Source: Planctomycetota bacterium (GTDB taxonomy: Bacteria; Planctomycetota; UBA1135; GCA-002686595). Taken from it: a stretch of DNA of 9,767 nucleotides. The translations under genes and the position numbers were made by a program. The stretch spans positions 1 to 9,767 of the forward strand of contig JAKVCE010000053.1 of the NCBI GenBank assembly GCA_022447405.1. The letters are read 5' to 3'. The notes below the pieces were generated by a model. It did no database searches and was not told where the DNA came from. It worked only from the letters and a program-made list of their open reading frames with translations. This document shows positions 1-6,810 of this stretch, piece after piece (position 1 is the first letter of the stretch; the number at the start of each line of letters is the position of its first letter).

Positions 1-1500
1 AGCAGAGCGGAGCACGTCTGGGAAGCGCCCGATGCGCAGGAGCACACCCCTCGCATCCTCCAGCGCCGCCCAGTCCGGATCCCCGCCGCCCTCGCCGCGG
101 TCCGCGGCCTTGCGCTGGATCGAGGCGAGGCGGGCGTGGGTGTACTGCACATAGGGGCCGGTCTCACCCTCAAAGGAGAGGATCTCGTCCCAGTCGAACT
201 CGACGTCCTTGATCCGCTCCCGTCGCAGGTCGTTGAAGACCACCGCGCCGACGCCGACCTGCTCGGCGACCTCGGCAGCGCATGCCAGGTCCGGGTTCTT
301 CTCGTTGACGATGCGCAGGGCCTCCTCGACGGCGCGGTCGAGGACGTCCTCGAGGAAGATGACGCGCCCTTTGCGGGTGCTCATGCGGCCCTCGGGGAGG
401 CGCATCATCCCGAAGGCGATGTGCTCGACGCGCTCCTCCCAGTCGAGGCCCATGCGCTCCAAGACGCCCTTGAGCTGCTGGAAGTGGAGGCGCTGGTCAC
501 CGCCGACCACATAGAGGCAGCGGGTGAACTCATAGAGCTCCCAGCGGTGGAAGACGGCGGCGAGGGCGCGCGTGGCGTAGAGGGTGGTGCCGTCTGTCTT
601 GCGGAGCAGGCAGGGGGGCGTGCTCTCCGAGATGTGCGAGAGGTCCACGATCAGCGCGCCCTCGCTCATCTCTGTGATGCCCGCTGCGTCGACCCGCTCG
701 ACAGCGCTCTCGAGGTAGGGCTCATAGAAGGCCTCGCCGCGGACCTCATCGAAGGTGACGCCGAGCCTGGAGTAGATCTTGTCGAACTCGGCCAGCGAGA
801 GCTCCGTGATGTGCTCCCACTTCTTGCGGACCTCCTCGTCTTCGCCGCCCTCGAGGGCGCGGAACGCGGCGCGGCCCGCCTCTGCGAGCTCAGGGTCAGA
901 CTCCTCTTCTTCGTGGTAGCGGACGTAGAGTGCGAGGAGGGCTTGGATCGGATCAGACTCAAGGTCCGTCTCTGCGCCCCAGCGGTCGATGGCTGCGATG
1001 AGCTTGCCGAACTGGCTGCCCCAGTCTCCGATGTGGTTGATCCCGACGGTCTCGTACCCGAGCGCGTCGAAGATGCGCTGCAGCGCGCCGCCGATCACGG
1101 TCGACCGCAGGTGCCCGACGGACATCGGCTTGGCGATGTTGGGCGAGGAGAGGTCGATGACGATCTTCTTTCCCTCGCCCTCTCGCGAGGAGCCGTAGGC
1201 GGGGCCAGCCTCGATGGCCGCGCTCACCACAGCCTCGGCTAGGCGAGACGGATCGACGCGGAAGTTCAGGTAGGGGCCAGCCGCCTCCACGCTGATCCCT
1301 TCGAGATCTTCAGCGAGTACGCCCGCGAGCTCACCCGCGATCGCGGGGGGCGCCTTCTTGAGGGCCTTCGCGAGGGGGAAGCAGGGGAAGGCGAAGTCGC
1401 CGAGCTTCGGGTCTCTCGGCTGCTCCAGCTTGATCTCTTCGGCCGGCAGACCGCACCTCGCGGCGAGTGCGGCTCGGATCTTGTCGGTGAACTCCTGCAT
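1..1500 (-). CDS. argS: Arginyl-tRNA synthetase, C-terminus cut by window edge
   Basis: Class I aminoacyl-tRNA synthetase that charges tRNA-Arg with arginine in the cytoplasm. Exactly 500 codons lie in the window. The family is usually about 550-600 residues, so the end of the anticodon-binding domain is missing. The order is an N-terminal ArgRS additional domain (about 1-105), the catalytic domain with the HIGH-type motif at 121-130 (N-I-A-K-P-M-S-V-G-H) followed by L-R-S-T-V-I-G, the N-H-I-G-D-W-G-S-Q-F-G block, a KMSKS-equivalent loop R-M-S-T-R-K-G at 372-378, then the start of the DALR anticodon-binding domain (G-P-Y-V-Q-Y-T-H-A-R near 445). The first position of the HIGH motif is Ser127 and both KMSK lysines are replaced. 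Lys124, just before the HIGH motif, is the residue known in this family to compensate. The ATG start follows an AGAGGAG sequence. It is the last visible gene of the HIT/ABC-F/argS cluster. Confidence 0.97.
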   Translation of the reverse strand, partial: MQEFTDKIRAALAARCGLPAEEIKLEQPRDPKLGDFAFPCFPLAKALKKAPPAIAGELAGVLAEDLEGISVEAAGPYLNFRVDPSRLAEAVVSAAIEAGPAYGSSREGEGKKIVIDLSSPNIAKPMSVGHLRSTVIGGALQRIFDALGYETVGINHIGDWGSQFGKLIAAIDRWGAETDLESDPIQALLALYVRYHEEEESDPELAEAGRAAFRALEGGEDEEVRKKWEHITELSLAEFDKIYSRLGVTFDEVRGEAFYEPYLESAVERVDAAGITEMSEGALIVDLSHISESTPPCLLRKTDGTTLYATRALAAVFHRWELYEFTRCLYVVGGDQRLHFQQLKGVLERMGLDWEERVEHIAFGMMRLPEGRMSTRKGRVIFLEDVLDRAVEEALRIVNEKNPDLACAAEVAEQVGVGAVVFNDLRRERIKDVEFDWDEILSFEGETGPYVQYTHARLASIQRKAADRGEGGGDPDWAALEDARGVLLRIGRFPDVLRSA

Positions 1501-1503
1501 CGT

Positions 1504-1553
1504 CTCCTCTGTCTAGCGCTGGCGACCAGCGCCCGGATGGGGGCCTAAGAGGA
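1504..1553 (-). promoter_or_regulatory. argS leader: ribosome-binding site and potential hairpins
   Basis: This is the leader between the ABC-F stop codon and the argS ATG. Read on the minus strand, AGAGGAG (1504-1510) is the argS Shine-Dalgarno sequence, ending 3 bases before the ATG. A perfect 7-bp stem with a 3-base loop (GCGCTGG-TCG-CCAGCGC) lies at 1516-1532. There is no T-run after it, so it is not a standard terminator. Farther upstream, TCCTCT (1548-1553) is exactly complementary to AGAGGA within the ribosome-binding site (1505-1510). An outer stem enclosing the hairpin could therefore mask translation initiation. The hairpin is seen directly; a regulatory role is inference, since a purine-rich ribosome-binding site pairs easily by chance. 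Confidence 0.4.
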
Positions 1554-1559
1554 TAGCGA

Positions 1560-3461
1560 TCAGTCCGCCCACTGCTCCCACTCCTCGTTCGCCTCTTCCA
1601 GCGCTCGCTCAAGCTCGGCGATCTGGAACTGGACCTCACGGGTCGCCTCCTGGTCCTTGTAGACCTCCTCGGTGCCCAGGGACACGCGCAGGCGCTCCAG
1701 CTCCTCCTCGAGCTCCATGATCTTTGCCTCGACCTTCTCGAGCTTCCACGGGTTCTTGGCTCGCTTCTTCTTGGGCTCTTTAGCCTTGGCGGCGCTCTCT
1801 TGGGCGGCCTTCTTGGCCCGCCGCTCCTCGTCCTTGCGCGCTGAGTGGGCCTGCTCCTGCTCCTCCGTCTTCACGCGGCGGTAGTCGGTGTAGTTGCCGC
1901 GGAACTCCCGGACCGCGCCGCCTGAGACCTCGATGATGCGTCCGCAGAGGCCGTCCAAGAACTCCCTGTCGTGGCTGACACAGACCAGCGCGCCAGAGAA
2001 CTCACCGAGCATCTCCTCGAGCGCCGTCCGCCCGGCGAGGTCGATGTGGTTGGTGGGCTCGTCCATCGCGAGCCAGGTGGGCTCCGTCACGAGGAGCTTC
2101 GCGAGCGAGAGGCGCGCGCGCTCCCCGCCCGAGAGGGCGCTGACGGACTTCTCTACCTCGTCGCCGCGGAAGAGGAACTTCGCGAGGTGGCTGCGCACCT
2201 CCAGGTCGGTCCAAGCGGGCCGGACGCGCCGAAGCTCGGTCATAGGTGTGCCGTCGTCGCGGAGCGCGCTCGTGTCTTGGTCGTAGAAGCCGCAGACGGC
2301 CCCGTGGCCCTTGTCGACCTCGCCCGCGATCGGAGCGGCGCGCCCAGTGATGATCTTCAACAGCGTCGACTTCCCCGCCCCGTTAGGCCCGACGATCCCG
2401 ACGCGCTCGCCGCGGCCGATGCGGAGGCTCACATCCTCGAAGAGGACGTTGTCTCCATAGCCTCCCTTGAGTCCGCGCGCCTCGAGCACCAGCTCACCTC
2501 CACGCTCCGCCTTGGGCGCCTGGATCACGGGCCTGCGGACGTCGAGGTAGGGCTGCTCAAGCCGCTCGAGGTTCTCGAGCTTCTTCATGCGTCCCTTCGC
2601 CTCTGCGGTGCGCTGGCTCCCCATGTGCTTCTTGATGAAGACCTCCTCCCGGCGGACCTTCGCGATCTGGATCTCCCACGCGCGGAGGGCGGACTCGAAG
2701 CGCTCGGCCTTCAGCTCGAGGTACTTGGAGAACTTGCCGGGGTAGCGCGTGAGGCTCCCGCGCTCGACCTCAACGATGTTCGTCACCGCGTTCTCCAAGA
2801 GCCGCCTGTCGTGGCTCACGATGAGGACGCCAGTCTTGAGCTCGCTGAGCCAGGCCTCCATCCACTCGATCCCCTCCAGGTCGAGGTGGTTTGTGGGCTC
2901 GTCGAGCAGGAGCAGGTCGTGACCAGCCGCGAGCTCGCGGGCGAGGGCGGCGCGGTTCTTCTCGCCGCCTGAGAGGGTGGAGGCCTCCCGATCCCAGAAG
3001 GCCTCGCCGAGGCCGATGCCGGAGAGGACGGCCTCGACGCGGCGACCGATCTCCCAGGCGCCGGCAGCGTCGATGCGCTCGGAGAGGGCGGTGTGGCGTT
3101 CGAGGAGCTTGTCGAGCTCCTCGCCTTCAGCCTCGCCCATGGAGTCTCCGATCTTCTCGAACTCTTGGATGAGCTCTCTCGCGTAAGCCAGGCCTCCCTC
3201 GACATAGCTGCGGACCGTGACGCCGGCCCCGAACTCTGGTCGCTGCGGGACGTGCCCGACCTTCACGCCCTTGCGGCGCTGCACCTTCCCCCAGTCAGGC
3301 GTGTCCAGGCCCGCGATCATCGCGACGAGGGTGCTCTTGCCTGCGCCGTTGGGACCGACGAGGCCAACGCGCTCACCCTCGTCAAGCTGCAGCGTGGCGC
3401 CAGAGAGCACCTCCTGCGCGCCGAAGTGCTTGCGCAGGTCATCCACAACGACGAGGGTCAA
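1560..3461 (-). CDS. ABC-F family ATPase (Uup/EttA-type, ribosome-associated)
   Basis: A 633-residue soluble protein with two ATP-binding cassettes and no membrane segments, as in ABC-F proteins. These act on the ribosome as translation factors or resistance proteins rather than as transporters. Cassette 1 has Walker A G-P-N-G-A-G-K-S-T (36-44), signature L-S-G-G-E (163-167), Walker B L-L-L-L-D-E-P (183-189) and switch S-H-D (216-218). Cassette 2 has the same motifs at 358-366, 443-447, 463-469 and 496-498. The interdomain linker (about 245-320) is charged and helical with H-M-G-S-Q-R-T-A-E-A-K-G, like the P-site tRNA-interaction linker of the family. A Lys-rich stretch (about 545-570) leads into a C-terminal coiled coil (about 573-630), resembling Uup. 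Both Walker B glutamates are present, so both sites should hydrolyse ATP. The start is TTG, chosen because AAGGAG lies 5 bases upstream and the protein then begins as the family expects. The exact subfamily, and whether it protects against antibiotics, cannot be told by eye. Confidence 0.95.
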   Translation of the reverse strand: MTLVVVDDLRKHFGAQEVLSGATLQLDEGERVGLVGPNGAGKSTLVAMIAGLDTPDWGKVQRRKGVKVGHVPQRPEFGAGVTVRSYVEGGLAYARELIQEFEKIGDSMGEAEGEELDKLLERHTALSERIDAAGAWEIGRRVEAVLSGIGLGEAFWDREASTLSGGEKNRAALARELAAGHDLLLLDEPTNHLDLEGIEWMEAWLSELKTGVLIVSHDRRLLENAVTNIVEVERGSLTRYPGKFSKYLELKAERFESALRAWEIQIAKVRREEVFIKKHMGSQRTAEAKGRMKKLENLERLEQPYLDVRRPVIQAPKAERGGELVLEARGLKGGYGDNVLFEDVSLRIGRGERVGIVGPNGAGKSTLLKIITGRAAPIAGEVDKGHGAVCGFYDQDTSALRDDGTPMTELRRVRPAWTDLEVRSHLAKFLFRGDEVEKSVSALSGGERARLSLAKLLVTEPTWLAMDEPTNHIDLAGRTALEEMLGEFSGALVCVSHDREFLDGLCGRIIEVSGGAVREFRGNYTDYRRVKTEEQEQAHSARKDEERRAKKAAQESAAKAKEPKKKRAKNPWKLEKVEAKIMELEEELERLRVSLGTEEVYKDQEATREVQFQIAELERALEEANEEWEQWAD

Positions 3462-3466
3462 AGGGG

Positions 3467-3472
3467 CTCCTT
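3467..3472 (-). promoter_or_regulatory. Shine-Dalgarno sequence selecting a TTG start
   Basis: On the minus strand AAGGAG lies 5 bases before the TTG at 3459-3461 and within the 15-base gap after the HIT stop codon. It is the strongest ribosome-binding site in the window and is the reason for assigning the ABC-F start to TTG. Confidence 0.75.
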
Positions 3473-3476
3473 GGGC

Positions 3477-3860
3477 TTAGAGGGAGAGCAGCTCTGCGGC
3501 CCGCTCGAGCTCCTCCGCTGGAGCGTCGCAGGGGCCTGGGAAGGGGAAGTCACCGATCCCGTTGGTCGGGATCAGGTGGACGTGGACGTGGGGGACCTCC
3601 CAGCCGACGACCGAGACGATGACGCGCTCGCATCCGAGCGCGCTGCGCAGCTTGGCCTCGACGCTTCGGACCGCTCCCCAGAGCGCCTCGTACTCCTCCC
3701 CGCTGAGGTCGAAGAGGTAGCTCACCTCCCGCTTCGGGACTACGAGGGTGTGGCCTGGCTGCACCGGGCGGATGTCCAGGAGGGCGAGGTGATGGGGGTC
3801 CTCCCACACGCGCGTGCAGGGGATCTCTCCAGCGATGATCTGTGAGAAAATGCTAGGCAT
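3477..3860 (-). CDS. HIT-family nucleotide hydrolase/transferase
   Basis: A 127-residue protein of the histidine-triad superfamily, small cytoplasmic enzymes that hydrolyse AMP-linked or dinucleoside polyphosphate substrates. It begins with S-I-F-S-Q-I-I-A-G-E-I-P, has the L-L-D-I-R-P-V-Q-P-G-H-T-L-V-V-P-K block (27-43), and carries the catalytic triad motif H-V-H-V-H-L-I-P at 91-98 (His91, His93, His95). The central His is the nucleophile in known members. The length and layout match the stand-alone HIT proteins of bacteria. Some HINT proteins remove aminoacyl-AMP made by tRNA synthetases, which could explain its place upstream of argS; this is inference. The ATG has no visible Shine-Dalgarno sequence, and an in-frame TAA lies 12-10 bases upstream, so the start cannot be much earlier. 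It is the first gene of the HIT/ABC-F/argS cluster. The substrate is unknown. Confidence 0.93.
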   Translation of the reverse strand: MPSIFSQIIAGEIPCTRVWEDPHHLALLDIRPVQPGHTLVVPKREVSYLFDLSGEEYEALWGAVRSVEAKLRSALGCERVIVSVVGWEVPHVHVHLIPTNGIGDFPFPGPCDAPAEELERAAELLSL

Positions 3861-3923
3861 GGCGGGAGATTAGCGAGGACTGGCCGTGCGCGCACTCAAG
3901 GGTCCCACTAAGATCGTCATACC
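3861..3923. promoter_or_regulatory. Divergent promoter region with two candidate -10 elements
   Basis: This 63-base gap holds the start-proximal signals for two divergent genes. On the plus strand TAAGAT (3909-3914) matches 4 of 6 bases of the -10 consensus, including the key first T, second A and last T, and ends 9 bases before the pyrK-like ATG. On the minus strand TAATCT (3867-3872) is a weaker match (3 of 6) and ends 6 bases before the HIT ATG. I see no good -35 sequence for either and no Shine-Dalgarno sequence in front of either ATG. If these hexamers are real, transcription would start at or very near the start codons. Confidence 0.35.
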
Positions 3924-4760
3924 ATGCCTGCGCCGCCCGCTGATGCCCGCACATTCCTCACTGAGTGCGCCTCAGTGGAGCCCTGTGGCGAGGACGGCGT
4001 GATCCTGCGCCTCAAGAGGGATGAGCCCCTTCCGCCCCTCCGCGCGGCCCGATTCTTCATGCTGAGCGCCGACGTCCCGGGCTTCCCGACGATCCCGAGG
4101 CCCTTCTCCGTCTACCGACAGGAGAGCGGCGAGCTGGAGTTCCTGATCAAGGTCATGGGGCGCGGGACCCGCGCCTTAGCGGACCTCTCTCTCGGCACGA
4201 CGGTCCGCGTGACAGGACCCCTGGGGAACGGATGGCCAGAGATCGACGGTGACGCCCACGCCGTCATGCTCGCCGGCGGGATAGGTTCGGCCCCGTTCTT
4301 CATGGCGATCGAGCAGGCGCTGGCCGGGAGCCACGGGAGCAAGCTTGAGGCCAGCGACATGACCCTGGTCTATGGCGCGGCGACGAAGGGCTTCCTCTAC
4401 GACATCGAGCGCTTCGCTGCCTTGGGCGTGCGGGTCGTCGCCGCGACAGATGACGGGACAGATGGCTTTCACGGCAACGCGCTCGAGGCGCTCAAGCAGG
4501 GCTGGGAGACCGGCGAGATCCCGACGGACTGTCGGCTCTACGCCTGCGGCCCCGACCCCATGCTCCGCGCGACGGAGCGCCTGGCCCGTGAGCGCGAGCT
4601 CGAGTGCTGGCTCAGCTTGGAAGACCTCATGGGCTGCGGCGTCGGGATCTGCAACGGATGCCCCGTGCCCACTCTCCCTGAGGGGGCGATGGGGGACTGG
4701 CCGAATGCCAAGTGCTGCGTCGAGGGCCCGGTGTTCTCGATCGCCGACGTGACGCTCTAG
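3924..4760 (+). CDS. pyrK: PyrK-like dihydroorotate dehydrogenase electron-transfer subunit
   Basis: A 278-residue ferredoxin reductase-type protein. In the class 1B enzyme, PyrK passes electrons from PyrD FMN through a [2Fe-2S] cluster and FAD to NAD+ during pyrimidine synthesis. The FAD-binding barrel holds R-P-F-S-V-Y-R (59-65). The nucleotide-binding domain has A-G-G-I-G-S-A-P-F (117-125) and Y-A-C-G-P-D-P-M-L (206-214). The C-terminal cluster motif is C-x4-C-x2-C (Cys238, Cys243, Cys246) followed by Cys265 in C-V-E-G-P-V-F, the PyrK arrangement. The length is near the family norm of about 250-280. An in-frame TAA at 3909-3911 limits the start to this ATG. No Shine-Dalgarno sequence is visible. 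No pyrD or other pyrimidine gene is adjacent, so the partner must lie elsewhere; another FNR-family oxidoreductase subunit is the main alternative. It converges on the sulfatase-fold gene with a 23-base gap. Confidence 0.88.
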   Translation: MPAPPADARTFLTECASVEPCGEDGVILRLKRDEPLPPLRAARFFMLSADVPGFPTIPRPFSVYRQESGELEFLIKVMGRGTRALADLSLGTTVRVTGPLGNGWPEIDGDAHAVMLAGGIGSAPFFMAIEQALAGSHGSKLEASDMTLVYGAATKGFLYDIERFAALGVRVVAATDDGTDGFHGNALEALKQGWETGEIPTDCRLYACGPDPMLRATERLARERELECWLSLEDLMGCGVGICNGCPVPTLPEGAMGDWPNAKCCVEGPVFSIADVTL

Positions 4761-4783
4761 GGCTCTGACGGCGCGAGTCCTGG

Positions 4784-6760
4784 CTACTTGGGGACGTCGT
4801 CCGCCTCGCCGATGTACCCGAGCCCGCGCATCAGCTCCTCAGCGAGGGCCTGATCCGTGAACGCGTCCACCCGCATCACGGCGCCCTCTTCCAGCCAGCG
4901 GACGATCTCCTCCTTGAGAGAGGCCATGCGGACCACGTTGCGCGTCGCGACGTTCTCCTTGCCCTCGGTGTCGGAGTAGAGGTCGAAGAGCTGGTGTTGC
5001 TCGGCCTCTAGGTTGTTCTGCTTGGGCGCCCACACATAGAGCCAGCGCTCCTTCAAGCAGCCATGGATCTGGAGGGTCTTGTCGCGGTGCTCCTGCGGCC
5101 CGTTCGGCCAGCGGCCGAGAGAGGTCGTGAAGAAGATCGTCTTCTCCTCTGGATTGCTCTCTCCGGTCGCCTCCAAGAGGTTCACGAGGGGCATGCTCTC
5201 TGGCGCAGCGAGGTTCGCGGCGGCCAAGAGGGTCGGGGCGAGGTAGCGGTTCTCCACGCGCGCATCGACGCGCTCACCTGAGGGGACCCCCGGTCCGAGC
5301 ATGATGAGGGGAATCTGCATCGACTCGGAGAAGAACTGCCTCCCGTGGCCGAGCATCATGTGCTCCATGAACTCTTCGCCGTGGTCGCTTGTGATCGCGA
5401 TCACCGTGCGATCGTCGAGGCCCATCGCGGTCAGGGTCGCGAAGAAGGAGGAGAGCCTCGCGTCTAAGGTCGCGACCTCGGCGCTGTAGAGGCTGCTGTA
5501 GAAGTCAACGAACTGGTCGAGCTTGGTCGTGTCCTCCAGCTCACCGCTCAGGTGCGCCTTGAGCAGAGCGTAGGTCATTTGCTCGGTGAAGCCCGCAGGC
5601 GGCTCCTCACAGAAGCGCTCCCTCATGATGGGGTCGGGGCTGTAAGGGGTGTGTGCGTCGAGGAGGTGCAGGTAGAGGAAGAAGCGGTTCTCGCTGTTCT
5701 CACGGAGCCACTGGACGACGTCCGGGAGGATCAGGTCCGAGTCCTCTTGGGCGTGCTCGAAGAAGCCCTCGAAGCCCTGGTCGAAGTTTCGCTCGGCGCA
5801 GATCAGCGGGTTCGCGCTGAAAGCGGCGGTCGTGACCCCGTGCTGCAGGAAGACCTCTGCGAGGGTGTTGAGCTCCTCGACGAGGAAGCTCGACTTGGAG
5901 CCGACGATCCCGTGTTGGGGCGGGGAGAGGGAGGTGAGGAGGCTCGCAGTGGAGGGCCAGGTCCAAGGTGAGGCGGCGTAGGCGCGGTCGAAGACGACGC
6001 CGCGCTCTGCGAGGGCGTCGAGCCCAGGAGTGAGTCCGCTCGTGTCACCGTAGGTGCCGAGGCGATCTGCGCGCAGCGTGTCGAGCACGATCAGGATGAC
6101 GTTCGGCTCCTCGATGGTTGAGCGAGCGCGGACCCTCCTCATCTTCTTGATGACGTTGAGCTCGGAGAACCCGCTCTTCACATCTTCGAGGCCCGCGCCG
6201 TCGCCATCGACACGCAAGGTGAGCTCCCCGCCACCAGCGAGGGGCACCTCGCCCTCCTCCCAGCGCCGCTGGATCTCGGGGAGCGCTTTGTTGAAGGGGA
6301 CGTTCGCGTGATAGACCGGCTCTCCACGGAGCAGCACGACGAAGCGCACCTCCGCGCCCTCGCCGCCGTTGTACGAGCTGTGATCTACGCCGGCTGCGAA
6401 CCGAAGGTAGGTCGATTGCCCGATGTCCTCAGGGATGGTGAACGTGACCTCGCTCACGGGCGGCATGAGGAGCGCGCTCCTCATGCCCGCGTGCGAGTTC
6501 TTCCCCGTGACGGGCGTGATCGTTCCCGGCTGGACCTTCCGCCCCTCAGGGACGCGCTTCACGACCCTGCGCTCCGTCTGAGTGATCAGGGAGTCGAGGT
6601 AGCTCTCGGCCTCAAAGCTCTCCGGCTCTGTGCACCCGAAGGAACACACTCCCAGCCCGAGCGCTCCGAAGAGCAGCGCGGTGCTGGCAGCTTTGGCACC
6701 GAGGGGGGGACGATGAGAGGCGGACATGCGGGTTGCTTGGGCCAAGGAAGGCCCATTCAT
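4784..6760 (-). CDS. Sulfatase-fold (alkaline phosphatase superfamily) lipoprotein with Thr nucleophile
   Basis: A 658-residue exported protein. The N-terminus has a basic stretch and a hydrophobic core (about 24-38) ending near Cys39 and Cys43 (V-C-S-F-G-C-T-E-P). It is probably a lipoprotein, although neither Cys has a perfect lipobox. Residues about 70-210 look like an all-beta domain, function unknown. The catalytic domain starts at 220 with N-V-I-L-I-V-L-D-T-L-R-A-D (metal ligand Asp227), then S-P-W-T-W-P-S-T-A-S-L-L-T (264-276), H-L-L-D-A-H-T-P-Y (365-373), T-S-D-H-G-E-E (457-463; metal ligands Asp459, His460) and L-G-H-G (470-473). Thr267 occupies the formylglycine position of C-x-P-x-R, and the Arg is also Thr (271), so it is probably not a formylglycine sulfatase. 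A phosphodiesterase or phosphotransferase is possible. Starts at residue 1 (GAGGG just upstream) or residue 12 (a more typical signal peptide) are both plausible. It follows the TMTC-like gene by 50 bases, likely in one operon. Confidence 0.88.
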   Translation of the reverse strand: MNGPSLAQATRMSASHRPPLGAKAASTALLFGALGLGVCSFGCTEPESFEAESYLDSLITQTERRVVKRVPEGRKVQPGTITPVTGKNSHAGMRSALLMPPVSEVTFTIPEDIGQSTYLRFAAGVDHSSYNGGEGAEVRFVVLLRGEPVYHANVPFNKALPEIQRRWEEGEVPLAGGGELTLRVDGDGAGLEDVKSGFSELNVIKKMRRVRARSTIEEPNVILIVLDTLRADRLGTYGDTSGLTPGLDALAERGVVFDRAYAASPWTWPSTASLLTSLSPPQHGIVGSKSSFLVEELNTLAEVFLQHGVTTAAFSANPLICAERNFDQGFEGFFEHAQEDSDLILPDVVQWLRENSENRFFLYLHLLDAHTPYSPDPIMRERFCEEPPAGFTEQMTYALLKAHLSGELEDTTKLDQFVDFYSSLYSAEVATLDARLSSFFATLTAMGLDDRTVIAITSDHGEEFMEHMMLGHGRQFFSESMQIPLIMLGPGVPSGERVDARVENRYLAPTLLAAANLAAPESMPLVNLLEATGESNPEEKTIFFTTSLGRWPNGPQEHRDKTLQIHGCLKERWLYVWAPKQNNLEAEQHQLFDLYSDTEGKENVATRNVVRMASLKEEIVRWLEEGAVMRVDAFTDQALAEELMRGLGYIGEADDVPK

Positions 6761-6810
6761 ACCCTCTATCGACTGCTGAGGTGCATGGCTGATGCTCTAG
6801 AGAGGGGCCC

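Noticed and set aside
136..1242. 368-codon open frame on the plus strand
   Set aside because: It lies wholly opposite argS, whose motifs are unmistakable. Its translation is rich in Asp, Glu, Leu, Ala and Val with no recognisable domain, as expected for a shadow frame in high-GC DNA.
1971..2972. 333-codon open frame on the plus strand
   Set aside because: It is opposite the ABC-F gene and has the same shadow-frame composition with no domain or ribosome-binding site.
3093..3845. 250-codon open frame on the plus strand
   Set aside because: It spans the antisense of parts of both the ABC-F and HIT genes, including their intergenic gap, and has no recognisable motif.
4761..4783. Possible bidirectional terminator between the convergent genes
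   Set aside because: The 23-base gap contains no stem-loop with a T-run on either strand.
6766..6786. Six-codon open frame (minus strand) just upstream of the sulfatase-fold gene, its stop touching that gene's ribosome-binding site
   Set aside because: It is too short to separate from chance, has no ribosome-binding site of its own and no run of a regulatory amino acid.
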